DNA from: Porphyra umbilicalis
Lineage: Eukaryota; Rhodophyta; Bangiophyceae; Bangiales; Bangiaceae
DNA: 64,000 bases
Direction: 5' to 3'
Assembly: GCA_002049455.2 (NCBI GenBank)
Contig: KV919054.1
Span: 34,860 to 98,859 of the forward strand
Shown: positions 20,006 through 31,879 of the stretch, piece by piece
Layout of the letters: each line of letters begins with the position of its first letter
Position numbering within the stretch: the stretch's first letter is position 1
The notes under the pieces: generated by a model
What the model saw: the letters and a program-made list of their open reading frames with translations, nothing else
Told to the model about the DNA's origin: nothing
The model's database searches: none
Made by a program: the position numbers and the translations under genes

Positions 20006-23000
20006 CGTGACCTTCTTGGGTTCAGAGTGGACGTGTCACGGACAGGGGGCGTCTGTATGGTGGAATCGCATGCTCGATGGACAGCGCTCTCCACGATTCT
20101 TTACTAGCGTCGGGGCGAGGCGGTCAAATTTCAACTGTCTTGGGCCAGTCGTGTGGCCTGTCGCCATCTCACAGCTATACGCTCAACACCGCAACAGCCC
20201 ACGATGAGGTCCTTTACACCGCTGAACACCGACCAGTGAGAGAGGCCCCTTTACTCACACTCATCTGTCTCCAAGCCCCACCCCAACAATCCCAGCAGAG
20301 CCGCGGCCTCACCGTCCGACAGCAGCCCATCGTCTTCCCACCAACATATGGCAGCAAGGTCTGCTGTGGTCCTCCCCCCCGCATTGAGCGCCCGTGCCCG
20401 GGCATTGTCCATACGCGCCCAATAAGCCGAAATCCTGGTGGCCGCCGCTCGGGCCACACCCTGCACCCACGCGTCCATATCGGCGGCCGCCTTGGCACGA
20501 CACGCGGTGGAGCTTGGTGCGAGCCCATCCTGTTCCTTGAAAGCTCTTTTGCGCTTGTCACCGGACCCCTTGGCCACACGGGCCCCCGCCGCGGCCGGAG
20601 AGCGCTTCGGCCAATTGTTGTGGGCGGCGGAGCCGGGCGGCCCGCCTACAGCTGACGCCTTTTCAGAGGCCTCGCACGCGCTGATGAAAGTCGCAGCCGT
20701 GTACCGCGCTGCATTTGATTGAAGCGGCCATGCAGGGCCTCCAAGACCTGCTCGCTGCAGCGTCCTACACTCCCGAACAGCAGAGGAATGTCCTCACATG
20801 GCAGCACAGCGCGTGGATCTTGGGTGTGATACTGTACCACGCAAACCCGGCCTTGAGCCCATCCAGAAGAGCGGTGGCGCAGGTTCCAAATTGGGTAATG
20901 TCATTGTCTGCTATGGTGTCGGCCCGGTTCAGCGTCGGCAACAGCACCTGCCACTGGGAGCAGGCGCGCCGCCACGCGGTCGCGCCAGGCCCTGGGGCGT
21001 GAGTGTCCATTACATCAGCAACGAGCATGCGTTTGCGACCGATGCGGTGGCCTTCCTGCCCCTCAAAAATGCAACCAAAGTAGGAGGCATCGGACACGCC
21101 CGCGTCTCGTCGTAGAATCTCCCCCATTGAGGCGCAAAGTTTCAGCCCAGCAGCCTCCCCAAAGGAAAACGTAACCGCCTCCACCGCCAGATGCAGCATT
21201 GCGACTGTAGTACCGAGGGTAAGAAGCAGCGGCATTGCAGCGATGTCGCAGGCTGCGAGGACCATGAGTGGGCGACATTCGATTGGCAGGAGACGTCTTG
21301 GCGACTGCGGTCATGCGAGCGATGCGTTCGGGCCTGCCACGTATCTCGCGGACATGCCCAGCGCGTGCGCCACGTGCCGTCCGCGCCCCGCGCAGCGGCT
21401 CCCATCTTGAAGACAGCCAAATTCTTGAACCATGGCAGCATTCGTGAAAGGACGGAGTGCCACTGCCGTGCACCACAAAGAGGGCATGCCCGCACCAGGC
21501 CCAGAGTGGCCCAAAAACGCCGTCATCCACTTGTAGCTACCCGTCAGGATGACCAGAACGGCGCGGGTCTCCCCACGTACTTGGATGCCGTTGGCCCTGA
21601 GCTCCTCGATATCCGCCAGCCACAAATCACAGATTGACTCAAGTGCTATGTGGTGGTCCTTTTTGCAGGGAAAGACACCCAACACAATGGAGTTTCCGAC
21701 GTCTGCGGGCTGCCATTGATTGGCTATACCCAGAAACGCCTTGACGGTGCTTGTGCGCCCACCGTTTTCCATGCCGAAGCCAATTGGACCGGAGTCTTGG
21801 CCGCATAGGAAGCGGCGGCCGCCACATCTCCGTGAGGCCCGCCGGCTCCCGTGATACCCTCGGGCGGACTGGGTGTCGCCGACCCACCGCCGTTGCCACC
21901 GACTAATTGGCTGCCCGCCATGACCCCTGGTGGGGCGACCGATGCTGCGTTGAGAGCGCCAGTCTGTCTGCTACCCGTGGAACTCACCACAGCAGGCGCG
22001 GCCGTTGACAGCGCTGCCGTGGTGACGAGCACGTCTAGTCCCGACCAGTTCTCAGGCGCGCGGTGGCGGGTCTTGCGCCGGGCCTTCCTGACGCACATCG
22101 CTGTCAGCGGGCCCGTCCGCACACGTTGACCCCGTGGAGTCAGACCACGTTCCATGATTAACGCCGTCACCGGCGGAGGGGCCCTCTAGGTTCCGAGTCG
22201 GCCGCTCCAAAAATTACTCGTTGACAACGAGATTGTCCACCATGGCTTGTACAGCCGCCGTGGGGCTCATAAGAAATGTGCCGTCACCAGTGGTCGAGAC
22301 GGCGTTGGCAGGATCGGCTGAGGCGACAGCTGACGCGGCCCGCAGCGTCTGCCCCGTGGCCATGCCACTCGCAGCAAGCGCGAAGAGTGCCCGAAATCGC
22401 GACCAGGTCACGCCGCTGATGCGGTTTGAAACCTTGAACCGTAACTGCTCTCGCACTGAAGGTGACCGCAGTGCGGCCACTGCCCGGCCTCCGTGCGCCT
22501 TGGCCCGACGGAGGATGGTGGCCACTGCTGCAATGACTGTTGATGGGTCCGCCGAGATGGCGCGCAACATCACGCCAGCAGCCATAGCGTGCCGACGGCG
22601 GTTCTGCCGTGGGCTCACAACAGACTTAATGGATACGCGGAAGAGCTTGTAGGTCCGCGTGCGCCCATTGGAGAAGTCTGTAGATATATCTTCGAGCCTT
22701 GCCCGCTGCAGGTGCGCGTGCATCAGCGCCTCCACAGAGCCTGCGTTCGGTGCGTCAGCCAGCCCAGGCAAACCGCACTGACGGCTGACCGCCACCGTCG
22801 TCGAGGGCGTGGACGCGCCGCAAGCGGTGGTGGAAACGCGGGACGGTGGGAGCCGAACCGCGCGACCGCGGTATTCGGCGGCCGTCTTGCACGCAGCGCA
22901 AACCTTTCGCGTTCCGCCCGACGTAATCTTGCTTGTTCTTCTCCCTTTTTGGTGCCCCAAAGGAACCGGAGGCAGGCAGGACCTGGAAGGGAAGATGCGG

Positions 23001-23842
23001 CGGTGTCCGTATTTATCTCTGAGTGGAAGAGAGAGAGGCACTGGGACGCAACGCGTTGACAAACAGTGGGGCTCGCGTGACAGCACGTCAGGCATACACC
23101 CAAGCATGTCCCGTTGGTGTCCACGATTTGGCGCACAGCGCACTTACGCTCCGGCACCGACTTGTAAAACTCAATCGTCTCCGCGTCGTCTATGACGCCA
23201 AATCGCACCGCCTGACGCCATAGATCGGCACCACCATCTGGCTTAAGGAAGAGGGAGGTGCACGAGACACACACATGGACAGGTGCACTGCCAGTGAACA
23301 CACGCTGGACGACAGCAGAGGCCTCATATCTTCCCAGGCGCCACCGAGATGACCAAAGTGGACAAGAGCGCACCTACGAAACAAAGGAGCGGAAAAACAG
23401 GGTTAGGAACTAGATCGGATTGGTCTCCGTGCTGCCCGTTATCCAGTCGTGTTCACACACTAAAAAAAGAGCCACTGCTGGTATGTTGCTTTATGGGCAA
23501 AAGTAGAAATACCTGAGCGGGTGGCCAGAAAAGGGGGCACCAGGCGCCTCAGCGTGCTCGTCCTCTGCGCCCTGCAGATTAGGATGGTCGCGAAGTTTCA
23601 CAATAAGGTATGGGATACCTCTGCCGGGTGTATACACCGAGGACAGGGCGGGGGCAGGGTCAGGAAGGTGAACGAGAGAGGCCTTAGGCGCAGAGAAGCG
23701 GTGCAGACAAGCAATCTGGCGCGCATGCCTCGTGTTGCAAGCCGTGGCCACATGGAGTTTTGATCGGCACTATGAAATCTTGTCGTGGCTTCGGATATTG
23801 CTTCACGTGTTTGACCCAAAAGTCCGCCCTTAACTAGGTGTG
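20006..23842 (-). mobile_element. CAC-terminus transposon, degenerate copy
   Basis: The right end (read inward on the minus strand) is CACACCTAGTTAAGGGCGG then TTTTGGGTCAAACACGT. It matches the termini at 44727 (CACCCCTGGTTAAGGGCGG) and 49713 (CACGCCTAGTCAAGCCGG). The left end keeps only the inner part (TTCTTGGGTTCAGAG at about 20013); the outermost bases are not seen next to the 19663-20001 MITE. The span (about 3.8 kb) agrees with the 3.64-kb copy at 49713-53348. It carries a degenerate homologue of that copy's protein on the minus strand. Confidence 0.7.
20251..23373 (-). pseudogene. Decayed RAG1/Transib-like transposase, copy 1
   Basis: Pieces in several minus-strand frames align in order with the protein at 50229-52877. 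They are: CVSCTSLFLKPDGGADLWRQ (about 23290-23230); VFPCKKDHHIALESICDLWL and GETRAVLVILTGSYKW (21772-21311); YFGCIFEGQ, SITPKIHALCCHVRTF (21265-20765); SEQVLEALHGRF (about 20730); and a C-terminal tail ending at 20251 that continues past where the other copy is broken. Two acidic positions preserved in the other copy differ: GLDKGG is GMENGG and SGDYES is TGSYKW. With the frameshifts, this copy should be inactive. Confidence 0.65.
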
Positions 23843-24226
23843 GACGGCGCTGCCGCCGGCGCGCGACGAAGAGACGGCGCAGAATCTGGTGGCGGCGGTA
23901 CGGGCGGCGGTGGAGGCGGCCCTCTCGACGGGAGCCGACATGTCTGGGATGGTTGGGTGGGGCGAGCCGCTGTTCGCAGCGCTGCGGGCGGCCATGTCGG
24001 TGCCGCCGTTGCCACCCGGCGACGAGCCGGTGGCGGTGCCGCCGTCGCCGCCCGCCGTCGAACTGGCGGTGCAGGCCGCCGTGGCCGTGCCGCCGTCGCC
24101 CCCCGTGGACGCGTCTGCGGCTGTCGGTCGGGAGGAGGATCCGACGGGTGCCCCGGTGATCGTGTCCTCGCGGCTGTCGCCCGCCGTCACCCTGGTGGCG
24201 GCTGTACGGGACGATAGCACTGCACC

Positions 24227-25201
24227 ATGCAGGATCTCGGTTTCTCCTTCAGTCGTGGCCCAAAGCATTCCAATATCGCTCGTGAGAAGCTATCGGTACG
24301 GAAGCAGCGAAACAACTTCACCGACACAGAGCGCCAATACCGACCTGCCGGGCGGACCATCTTCTACACCGACAAGACGTGGCTGAACAAGAACATGACT
24401 TCATATCGCAGCTGGAATGATGGTACGTCGAATGCCAGACTGAACGTGCCCTCTGGCAAGGGCGGGCGTATCATTGTCGCACACGTCGGGTCCCGGTCGG
24501 TCGGGCTTGTCGAAGAAGCTTCCTGGGTCTTCATCGGCAACAAAAAGTCGGCCGACTACCACAGCCAGATCACTTCAGCTTCATGGCTGTAGTGGCTGGA
24601 GGAGTCGGTCTTACCGAAGATCCGTGGCGGTGTGCTCGTCATCGATCGGGCTCCGTATCATCTCGTTCGTAACGAAGCTGCCCGACCGGCTGCATCGAAG
24701 CGACGCATTGCAGAGTTTGCCGATTTGCTGGAGAAGCACGACCTCGTTTTGCCTGAGTGGGGCCCGGAGTGGCGCACTACTTGTACGCGGGCGGTGCTCA
24801 AGAAGCGGGCATACGAGAACCGCCCGCGCCCCCTCTAACTGGTCCAGGACCTAGCGGCGCGCTTCGGAGTGTCCATCCTCATCTCTCCCGTGCCACACCC
24901 GGAGCTGAATCCCATTTAGATGACTTCGGGCACTGTCAAGATGGCGTTGAAGCGGGCCAACCTGATGTTCTCTGTCGCTACGCTGCGTGGTCTGGCGGAG
25001 GCCGAGTTCGAAAAGATCAGTGCGGAGGTGTGTGCTCGCTATGAGGACCACGCTATTAAGGTGGAGAACTACTATCGAGCTGTCGACGAGGTATGCACTG
25101 ATGTAGAGGCCGCCATCAATGGCGACCGGGACGACGACGAGGTCGAGGGGGGTGATTTGGGTGGGGCGAGTGACGCGGAAGAGGATGCCATGTCTGAGTA
25201 G
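24227..25201 (+). pseudogene. Tc1/mariner-type transposase with in-frame stops
   Basis: A single frame carries the catalytic domain: QDLGFSFSRGPK, then IFYTDKTWLN (Asp codon 24371), GKGGRIIVAHVGS, LVIDRAPYH (Asp codon 24644), and HPELNPI. Stops interrupt the frame at 24590 (TAG), 24836 (TAA) and 24917 (TAG) with no frameshift. The last sits exactly where the catalytic Glu of NPIE is expected. Asp-Asp and Asp-to-stop spacings are both 91 codons. An acidic tail (EVEGGDLGG...EEDAMSE) ends at 25201. The upstream 23939-24216 region is Ala/Pro-rich and open but does not show a helix-turn-helix I recognise. No TIRs were found. Confidence 0.8.
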
Positions 25202-26253
25202 GCGCGTAGATCAATCACTGCAGCTCAAATGTGGAAGCGAGGGCCCTGGTTTTCGTCTTATGGGGAATGGGGCTTGTGCTGGGTAGACAACCGACACTGC
25301 GATCACCTGGATCATACCGCTTCCGATGCATCGGTGTCGCAATCCAAAAGGTAGTACCCTTCCAAGAATGTTCTTGCGAGGTAGCACCCGTCTGAAATAT
25401 TTTGACGATCTGAATTGGCCGTCACGAAGTTGCAACGCGTGATCCGCGACCAGAAATCGAAAGCAGCGCTTCACCCGTCACGCGCAAAAGAGCGTAACTC
25501 AGGCGCTACTCAGAGTCGAAGAGCCATTTTCTCTAGAGGTACCCGGAAGCCTCCTACCCCCTTTCTGTGAGTTTAGAGACTCTAGCGTCATTTCTCACAC
25601 TCCCAGGGCAAAATCGAGAGAGGTTTTCATGCGTGAGATACACCTTCAGGGTGCCTCATGAAAAGAACCTACAACACGACAACCACACTAGAAATACGTT
25701 GAATCCTTACTGCGGAGCATGCACTGGACGGGCGATGAGTTCTCTCTTCCGCTCAGAAGAGTATTTGAACATTATGCCAATCATGCAGGTAGTCTCTTCC
25801 CCTCCTCCAGGTTGTCACAAAAAAGTACCGCCTGCCTACGTGCGGACGCAAACAATTGAAAAAATTCGGTTTGTTCCTGTGCCCTAATTGGCCGACCAGA
25901 CCCCTCGATTGACCTTTTAAATTATTTAGCCGGTTGTCTAGTAGCCCCCCTTCTTTTCATTATGGCTGCAATCACTGTCGAAACTATGTGTGTGCGTGGT
26001 ACGAGGGCCCCAATGCACACATCCCACGCAATCCACAAGGCGACCAAGAGACTCGGAAACGCGTGCGCCTCAGCCACGAAGGCCCAGCTTGCGCAGGCTT
26101 TGGGGACTCGTCGGCGCTGGCGCCGGCCTTAGTTTTGTTGTTCTCAGCCAGTGGCCGCCTCCCTCATTGTGTTTTGATCAGCTTGTCTGGCACCATAGCC
26201 GGCGCTGCGTCGCCGCCTCCCTCGCCCTCGCCCTCAGAGTCAACCCCATCATA
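25202..26253. other. Spacer, nothing recognised
   Basis: Lower GC than the surroundings. Several short ORFs (for example 25567-25887 and 25934-26284 on the plus strand) show no family resemblance. Confidence 0.3.
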
Positions 26254-26489
26254 TGGCGCGTCGCCAAAGAATGATCGGATCTGAGAAACGCTCACAGCAA
26301 GTCACAGCAGTTCACAGCAGCTCACAGCACAGAATTCAAAAATGCTGTGATCGCCCTTGCTTCCCACAGAGCCTTCCAGGAGCCCTCAGCATGCAATATT
26401 ACTTCAAAGCACAATCCTAGCTCGGTCACAGCATGCTGTACCTTGCTGTGGGACTTGCTCGGATGCGATCGTCCTTTGGCGACGCGCCA
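26254..26489. mobile_element. Small TA-flanked MITE (TGGCGCG family)
   Basis: 236 bp. Its ends are TGGCGCGTCGCCAAAG continuing [GA]A[TC]GATCG and the inverse, about 33 bp with few mismatches, bordered by TA on both sides (26252-26253 and 26490-26491). Just inside the left arm, CACAGCA-type words repeat about five times (26291-26330), and the word recurs near the right arm. Confidence 0.75.
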
Positions 26490-27279
26490 TATTCCCCGTC
26501 CGACGACAGCCGGTGGTTCAACAGAAACGACTCGATGCCAGGGGCTACTGTACTTCCGAAAAGTGTTGGTTCCCATGTACCCTGGTTTTTTGTTCAGGGT
26601 AATACTCAAGATGAGCAAACACTGACCACCGTCCACCCCATGAGCCCCTTTTAGAGCATTCCCACCAATGTCGGGCCAACGCCATATTGGGCACACGTTG
26701 CAGAAATGTGTCTCAAATTCGCCGTTGGCCAGTTCTCGGGGCAGGTAAAAATGTCGAACGTGCACGCGGCGTTGCCAACAGAGGTCAAGCGAGTTAAAAC
26801 GGGAATGTACTTGCGTCAGATTCGGGGTCGGAGCCGTTGACCCCGGGGCCAACGAGTTACCAACGGAGCCTCCGTTGGCAACTCGTTGGCCCTAGGGCCA
26901 ACGGGTTCTGTGTTCTGATTGGTCCATCGCGGTTTCACGGGGTTAAATGAGTGACGTGTGGCAGTTCATATTGTCCTCAGATTGCCCAAGTTATCATATT
27001 TTTGTTTCGACAGCTACCCACGGATGGAATATGGTACCTCTCGGAACTGGACGGTCGCGTGTCAGCTCGGCCCAAGGGTCCCGATCGCTGGAGCGTGTCA
27101 CGTATCCCACATGCGGTGGCGCGTGGCCGAACGTGCTTTCGGGCGCGTCAGACACGCGGCGCGATCCCACCGACACTGGAAAAGCAAGTGGATCTGAGCG
27201 AATGAGGGGGCACACGAGGCAGGGCTTCTCCCAGCGGCCCCGCGTCAAGCCCTCCTCAGGCTACGGGGCCGCTCAGGCC

Positions 27280-29650
27280 GCCATGCGTGCCCGCCAGCGC
27301 CGGTGCGCGGCCGCACCACCCCCGCCGCACCGAACGGCAGTGGCGATGGCGTACGGCAGCGCCCATGGCCGCCCTTACCACCGCTGGCACCGCGCACGCC
27401 ACCCCCGCGCGCCCACGGCCGTCGCACCCACCCTGCCCACCGCAACCTGCCGTCCTGGCCGCCCCCACCGCCGTCGGCTGCGCCCTCTCCCGGATACCGC
27501 CGCCTTCGCGGCTGTCGGTAGTCGCCGGCCCCGCCGCCCTCGAGACCGCCGCCCCCCTCTTCGCCACCGACGTCGGCCACCGCCTCTGCGTCAACCGCCG
27601 CCGTCCGCAACCGCCACCACCGCCGCCCTCACCGCCGCCGCCGCCACGCGCCGGGCGCCGCTTCCCCGCCGCCGCCGCCGCCTTCGGCCGCCACCGCCGG
27701 TGTCCGCCGCCGTCGCCCCCGCTGACTCTGCCGCCGTCGCCGTCGTCGGGCGCCCCAGCCTCGCCCGCCCATGCCGCCTGTTGCCGCCGTCATTCCCGCC
27801 GCCGCCGTCCCCGCCCCCGCCGCTGTCGGCCGCCGGCGCCGTTTGCCGCTGACACCCCGCCCGCGTCCCCGCCGTCGGCAACCGTCGCCCTCGCCGTCAC
27901 CGCCTTTGCCGCCGCCGCCGACCGCCGCCTCCCCCGCCCTCAACCGTCGCCAATCGCCCCCCCCGTCGCCACCTCGGACCGCAGCCCCCGCTTTCGCCAC
28001 CTCCCCCACCGCCGCCGCTCGCAGCCGCCACCCCCGCCGCCCTCACCGCCGCCACCGCCAGCTACCATCCGCGCCTCCCCCGCCGCCTCCGCCACCGTCG
28101 ACCGCCACCGCCGGTGTTCTCGGCCGCCGCCACTGCTAAAGCCCGCACCGTTGCCGTCACCGGCCGCTCCCGCTTCCCCTGCCCATACCGCTTGAGGCCG
28201 CCGCCGCTCTCGCCGTCGCCGTCCTCGTCCCCGCCGCTGGCGACCACCGGCGCCGCCGCGTCCGGCGCCGGCGTCTTATGCTGGTCTCCCCGCTGCCGCT
28301 CCCACCGCCGGCCCCGCCGTCGCTGCCTCCCCTGCCGCCGCCGACCGTCGCCGCCGCCGTCCCCGCAGACCACCGCTTCGGTCGACCGCCGTCCGCGCCA
28401 CCGCTCCACTCCACGCCGTTGGCGACGGCCGTTCCCGCCGTCGCCGCGCCCGCCGGCGCCCCCGGCGTTGCCGAGAACCGACGCCACCGGCCCGACCGGT
28501 GCCGCTCGCCTCCCCCGCCTCCGCCTCCGACCGCCGACCCCGCTGTCGCGCCCCCCCCGGCCGCCGACGACTGCCGCCGCCACCACCCCCGCCGACCGCC
28601 GGCCCCGTCGACCGCCAACCCCTTCCCCGCTCCCGTCTCCGTCGGCGCCGCTTCCACCACAGCTGCCGTCGCCGCCGACGGCGGGCACCGCCGCCGCCTC
28701 CGACACAGCCGCCACACTTCCTTAGGCGCCGCCGTCCAAACTGCCGTCGGCTGCCGCCGCCCAACCGCCGCTCCAGCCGTCGCCGCCCCAGCCGCCCCCG
28801 CTGACAGCCGCCCCCAACGTCTCTGCCACGTCCGCCACCGCCGACCGCCGAACCCGTCGTCGCTGCCCCCGCCGACACCGCCAACAGCCGCCCCCACTGT
28901 TGCCGCCGCAGCCAGAAGCGGCCCCTGACCCCGCCTCCATCCATGCCGGCGCCGTGCGCGCCCCGTGCCGCCACAGACGGCCGTCCCTGCCGTCGCTCCC
29001 CCCCAAGCCGACGCTGACCGCCGACTTTGCCGTTGCCGCCCCCGCCGCCACTGCGTACCGCCACCTTCGTCGTCTCCGCCGCCATCGTTGACCGCCGCCT
29101 CCGCCCCTGCGGCCCCCGTCGCCGTCGCCGGCCATCATCCTCGCCGCCCCAGCCGTTGCCGTCTCCCGTTGCCGCCCTTGCCGCTCCCGCCGACGCCGCC
29201 GTGTATGGCCCCCCCCCCCGCTGCCGCCGGACCCGGCACCCCCGCCGCCACCAGCCACCGCAGCTGCGGACCCCGCCAGCCCACTGCCATCGGCCGCTGC
29301 CCCACAAGCCGCCGCCGCCACCGCCGCCGCTGCGGCCGCTGTCGCCCAACAAGCCGCCGCCGCCCCCGCCGCCGTCCTCCACGACCACGTTCGCCGCCAA
29401 CGCCACGGCCGCCAGGTTAGGCCTCCGCCCTCGCCTCATCGGCCCTCTCCACCTCAGCCGTCGTCGGCCGCGGCGCCCGCCACCGCCCCCACCGCCGTCT
29501 GCTGCCTTCGCCCGCCCCAAAGCTTCCGTCACCGTCCTCCGCCGTCCCGACTCCCCCGCCGCCATCCCTCGCCACCCCCTCCGCCGCAAAGGGCTCCCGC
29601 GCTGCGTCCTTCGCCGCCGTCACTTGCCTTCCCCACTACCCCCACCGCTC
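27280..29650. repeat. CCG/CCGCC-rich degenerate satellite inside the Harbinger-like element
   Basis: A continuous tract of GCCGCC/CACCGCC words. It keeps ORFs open in several plus frames and in a 437-codon minus frame (28276-29589). There is faint higher-order similarity about every 415 bp (blocks near 27690 and 28105, both with CACCGCCGGTGT). Translations are Pro/Arg/Ala or Gly/Arg runs without domain features, so no protein is called. Confidence 0.7.
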
Positions 29651-31269
29651 TGTGCCACAAAAAATCCTCCGCTAGCGCTTCCGTCTACGGCCGCCCCCGC
29701 CCACCCCACTGTTGCCCCCTGCAGTCCCCAATTCTGTGGGGTGGCTGCCGCTACAGCATCTGCGGAGTCAACGTACGTCGGCAGCCCCCCCGCAATAATT
29801 TTATTTTTCAAAATCCCACCACACAGCTCGAGCTTGTGCGGTCGAGTTTCTCACTTAAGTATTCTCGCCGATATGAACACTAATAATTACGCCAGAAACA
29901 GCAGTCTTGGCCAATGACATGTCCGGAAACCGGCAGAGGACCACTCAAACAATGTTCTGCTTTGGGCGTTATACAATCAAGGTCTGCAAATTTGCATGCA
30001 ACAGCAATACCCCACACAGCAAATGTGGTACAGCGGGAGTTGTGTCACAGAGCTGACAAAGCCGGCGGTGACCGAGGGGCGCATGCTTGCGGCCGCCGTG
30101 CGCTGAAGGGCTTGTGTCACCAAGAGCAACCACGCCCGCGTGCCTGTGTGGTCGCGCCCGCTAGATGTGGCCACGGCCCAGTGTGGTCCACCGTGCGCAG
30201 GGGTCCGCCACTCCCTGTCGCGAACTGTGAGCCGAGCCCTGGCCGATGCGTTTTTCGTGCGTTGTGGCTGAGAGGAAGAGAAACCTGGGGCGAGGGTCGC
30301 GCGCGCCGGGTCGGCTGGCGGCGCAGGCAGGCTAGGGGCGACGGTGCGCGCGTCGTTGGCTGGCGAGCGCCTCTTGCTGCTGCAGATTGGTGGGGGTGCT
30401 CGGGTGGACGTGTGGGCAGGGTTCGACTTCGGGGTTGGCCGGGGGTAGGGGGCTGGGTGTGGGGTAGTGCGGTTGTTGGAGGTGCGGCCACGGTGGGGCT
30501 AGAGGTGGGACTGTGAAAACCGGCGTCAACGTTCATGCATTGGCGAGCCAGTGCACGGTTCTGCAGTCAGCCTGCTTCCTGAGCTGTCAACGCTTCCACG
30601 AATTGCCCTGGCCCGCAGTGGGGTTGGAAAAAAACGCACTTACTGCTTCCACGTCCTCAGTTTTTCCTGCGGAAGTGGATGTGAGCCAATCAGCGCATGA
30701 AACCTTCTGAACAGGCGAGATTCCCTTGAGTCGACTCCCAGTGAAGGCCGGTCTCTGATCTGTCTTCGGCTCTCATGAGAAAGAGATGACATCCGACGAG
30801 CCCAGTTCGAAGAAGATGCAGTTTGCTGCCTGAGCCGATAGCGGTCGGGTGGGTTCTCTTCATACCATTGGGTTCAACTCAGAGCGCTGATCACGATGAT
30901 GCCAAAAACATACGGTCCACCCAAGACTATCAACAAAAGAACCCAGAGTAATTGGACTGCCTTCGTTGACGGCAGAGCTGGTGTTGTCCGGTCTTGCTGA
31001 CCGCACATCATGGTTGTATGCAGATCCTCCTTTACCATATACATATTGAAGTCCAGGTCCGGCCCCCAAGGTGCTTGGAAACAAAATGGGCGAAAGGAGA
31101 GGCCGCAGGATGGCGGCACAGCGATCAAGAGCACGGGGCGGGATGATCCGGCGACGGGCGGACGTGGTGGCGAGCAAGACGGGCTGCCAAATCGCCGCTC
31201 CGACACGAGAATGTCGACCAGAGCCACTGAAGGCCACACCAGAATCGCGGCGCTTTCAGGCACCTTCTG

Positions 31270-31318
31270 TAATGGCATCTTGCATTTCAAATCCAAAAAC
31301 GCCACCTTAACTAGGCGT
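31270..31318 (-). repeat. Isolated terminus of the CAC-terminus transposon family
   Basis: On the minus strand this reads CACGCCTAGTTAAGGTGGCG then TTTTTGGATTTGAAATG. It follows the same order as the termini at 23842, 44727 and 49713. A partner end may be the GGGTTCAACTCAGAG near 30868, but it is weak. It lies inside the Harbinger-like element. Confidence 0.5.
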
Positions 31319-31509
31319 GTGACTGCGGCCAACAACGTCGAGGCCAACGGCGCTCAGATCTTCGAAAGGTAGCCCACTCTTTTTAACCCATAACATTGCC
31401 CGTTGGCAACGCGTTGGCCCGTTGGCAACTGACCACTCGCAGGGCCACACGTAGCGGTTTCATTTCACCGCTTCAGACCGTTGGCCCGACATTGGTGGGA
31501 ATGCTCTTA

Positions 31510-31800
31510 ATTTTTTTCTGAGGCCAGTGGACGTTGCGGGAGTATTTGAGAATGAGGCGCTGTGCACGGAAAACGGAACCGTGACAACGACACAGGACGT
31601 TTCGCTGTACGTTCTTGGCATGAACAGGTCCGCAAGCCTTGGGCAATGTCGCCCATGTTTTTCTTTTTTCGAACAAGTGCCCATGTCGTCTGTGAGGGAC
31701 GTTTGTATGGTTTCCAGCAACGAATTGCTCTCAAAGAGGTCAAAAACCCCGTCGAGTGCGTTGCATAGGCTGGAAACGACGATTCCTACTGCACTCGGTC
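31510..31800. repeat. Dispersed repeat related to 4345-4560
   Basis: The sequence starting TTTTTTTCTGAGGCCAGTGG, then ACGTTGCGGGAGTATTTG, matches the diverged segment downstream of rtcB at about 4343-4400 (TTTTTTCCCGAGC...ACGTTGCGGGAGTACTTG). The right TSD of the Harbinger-like element falls exactly at its left edge, so this looks like the host sequence of that insertion. Confidence 0.45.
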
Positions 31801-31879
31801 GAAGCAGTTAACCATACTTACAGAAAAAGATGCGTTTGTGCGCTCTGAGGCATGTGTTTGAAATTTTTACTGGGGCAGG

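Larger units (their letters stand above)
26654..31506. mobile_element. 4.85-kb Harbinger-like non-autonomous element
   Basis: Inverted termini GAGCATTCCCACCAATGTC plus GGGCCAACG at both ends (28 bp, no mismatch seen). The flanking 3-bp duplication TTA (26651-26653 and 31507-31509) is typical of PIF/Harbinger. Both subterminal zones are rich in GTTGGC/GCCAACG words. The interior holds a 2.4-kb CCG-repeat block and unassigned DNA. No Harbinger transposase or Myb-like partner is recognisable, so it would need one in trans. Confidence 0.78.

Noticed and set aside
23838..24386. Plus-strand ORF starting at a GTG beside the transposon end
   Set aside because: The catalytic transposase motifs are in another frame; this frame is Ala/Pro-rich with no helix-turn-helix, so it is not taken as the mariner N-terminus.
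27245..29917. Long Pro/Arg and Gly/Arg ORFs on both strands
   Set aside because: CCG-repeat composition removes stop codons in every frame; no domains and no reason to prefer one frame.
30874..31347. Minus-strand 157-residue ORF with a hydrophobic segment (LLWVLLLIVLGGPYVFGIIV)
   Set aside because: Looks membrane-like but I could not match it to a family, and it overlaps transposon-derived DNA; not enough to call a gene.
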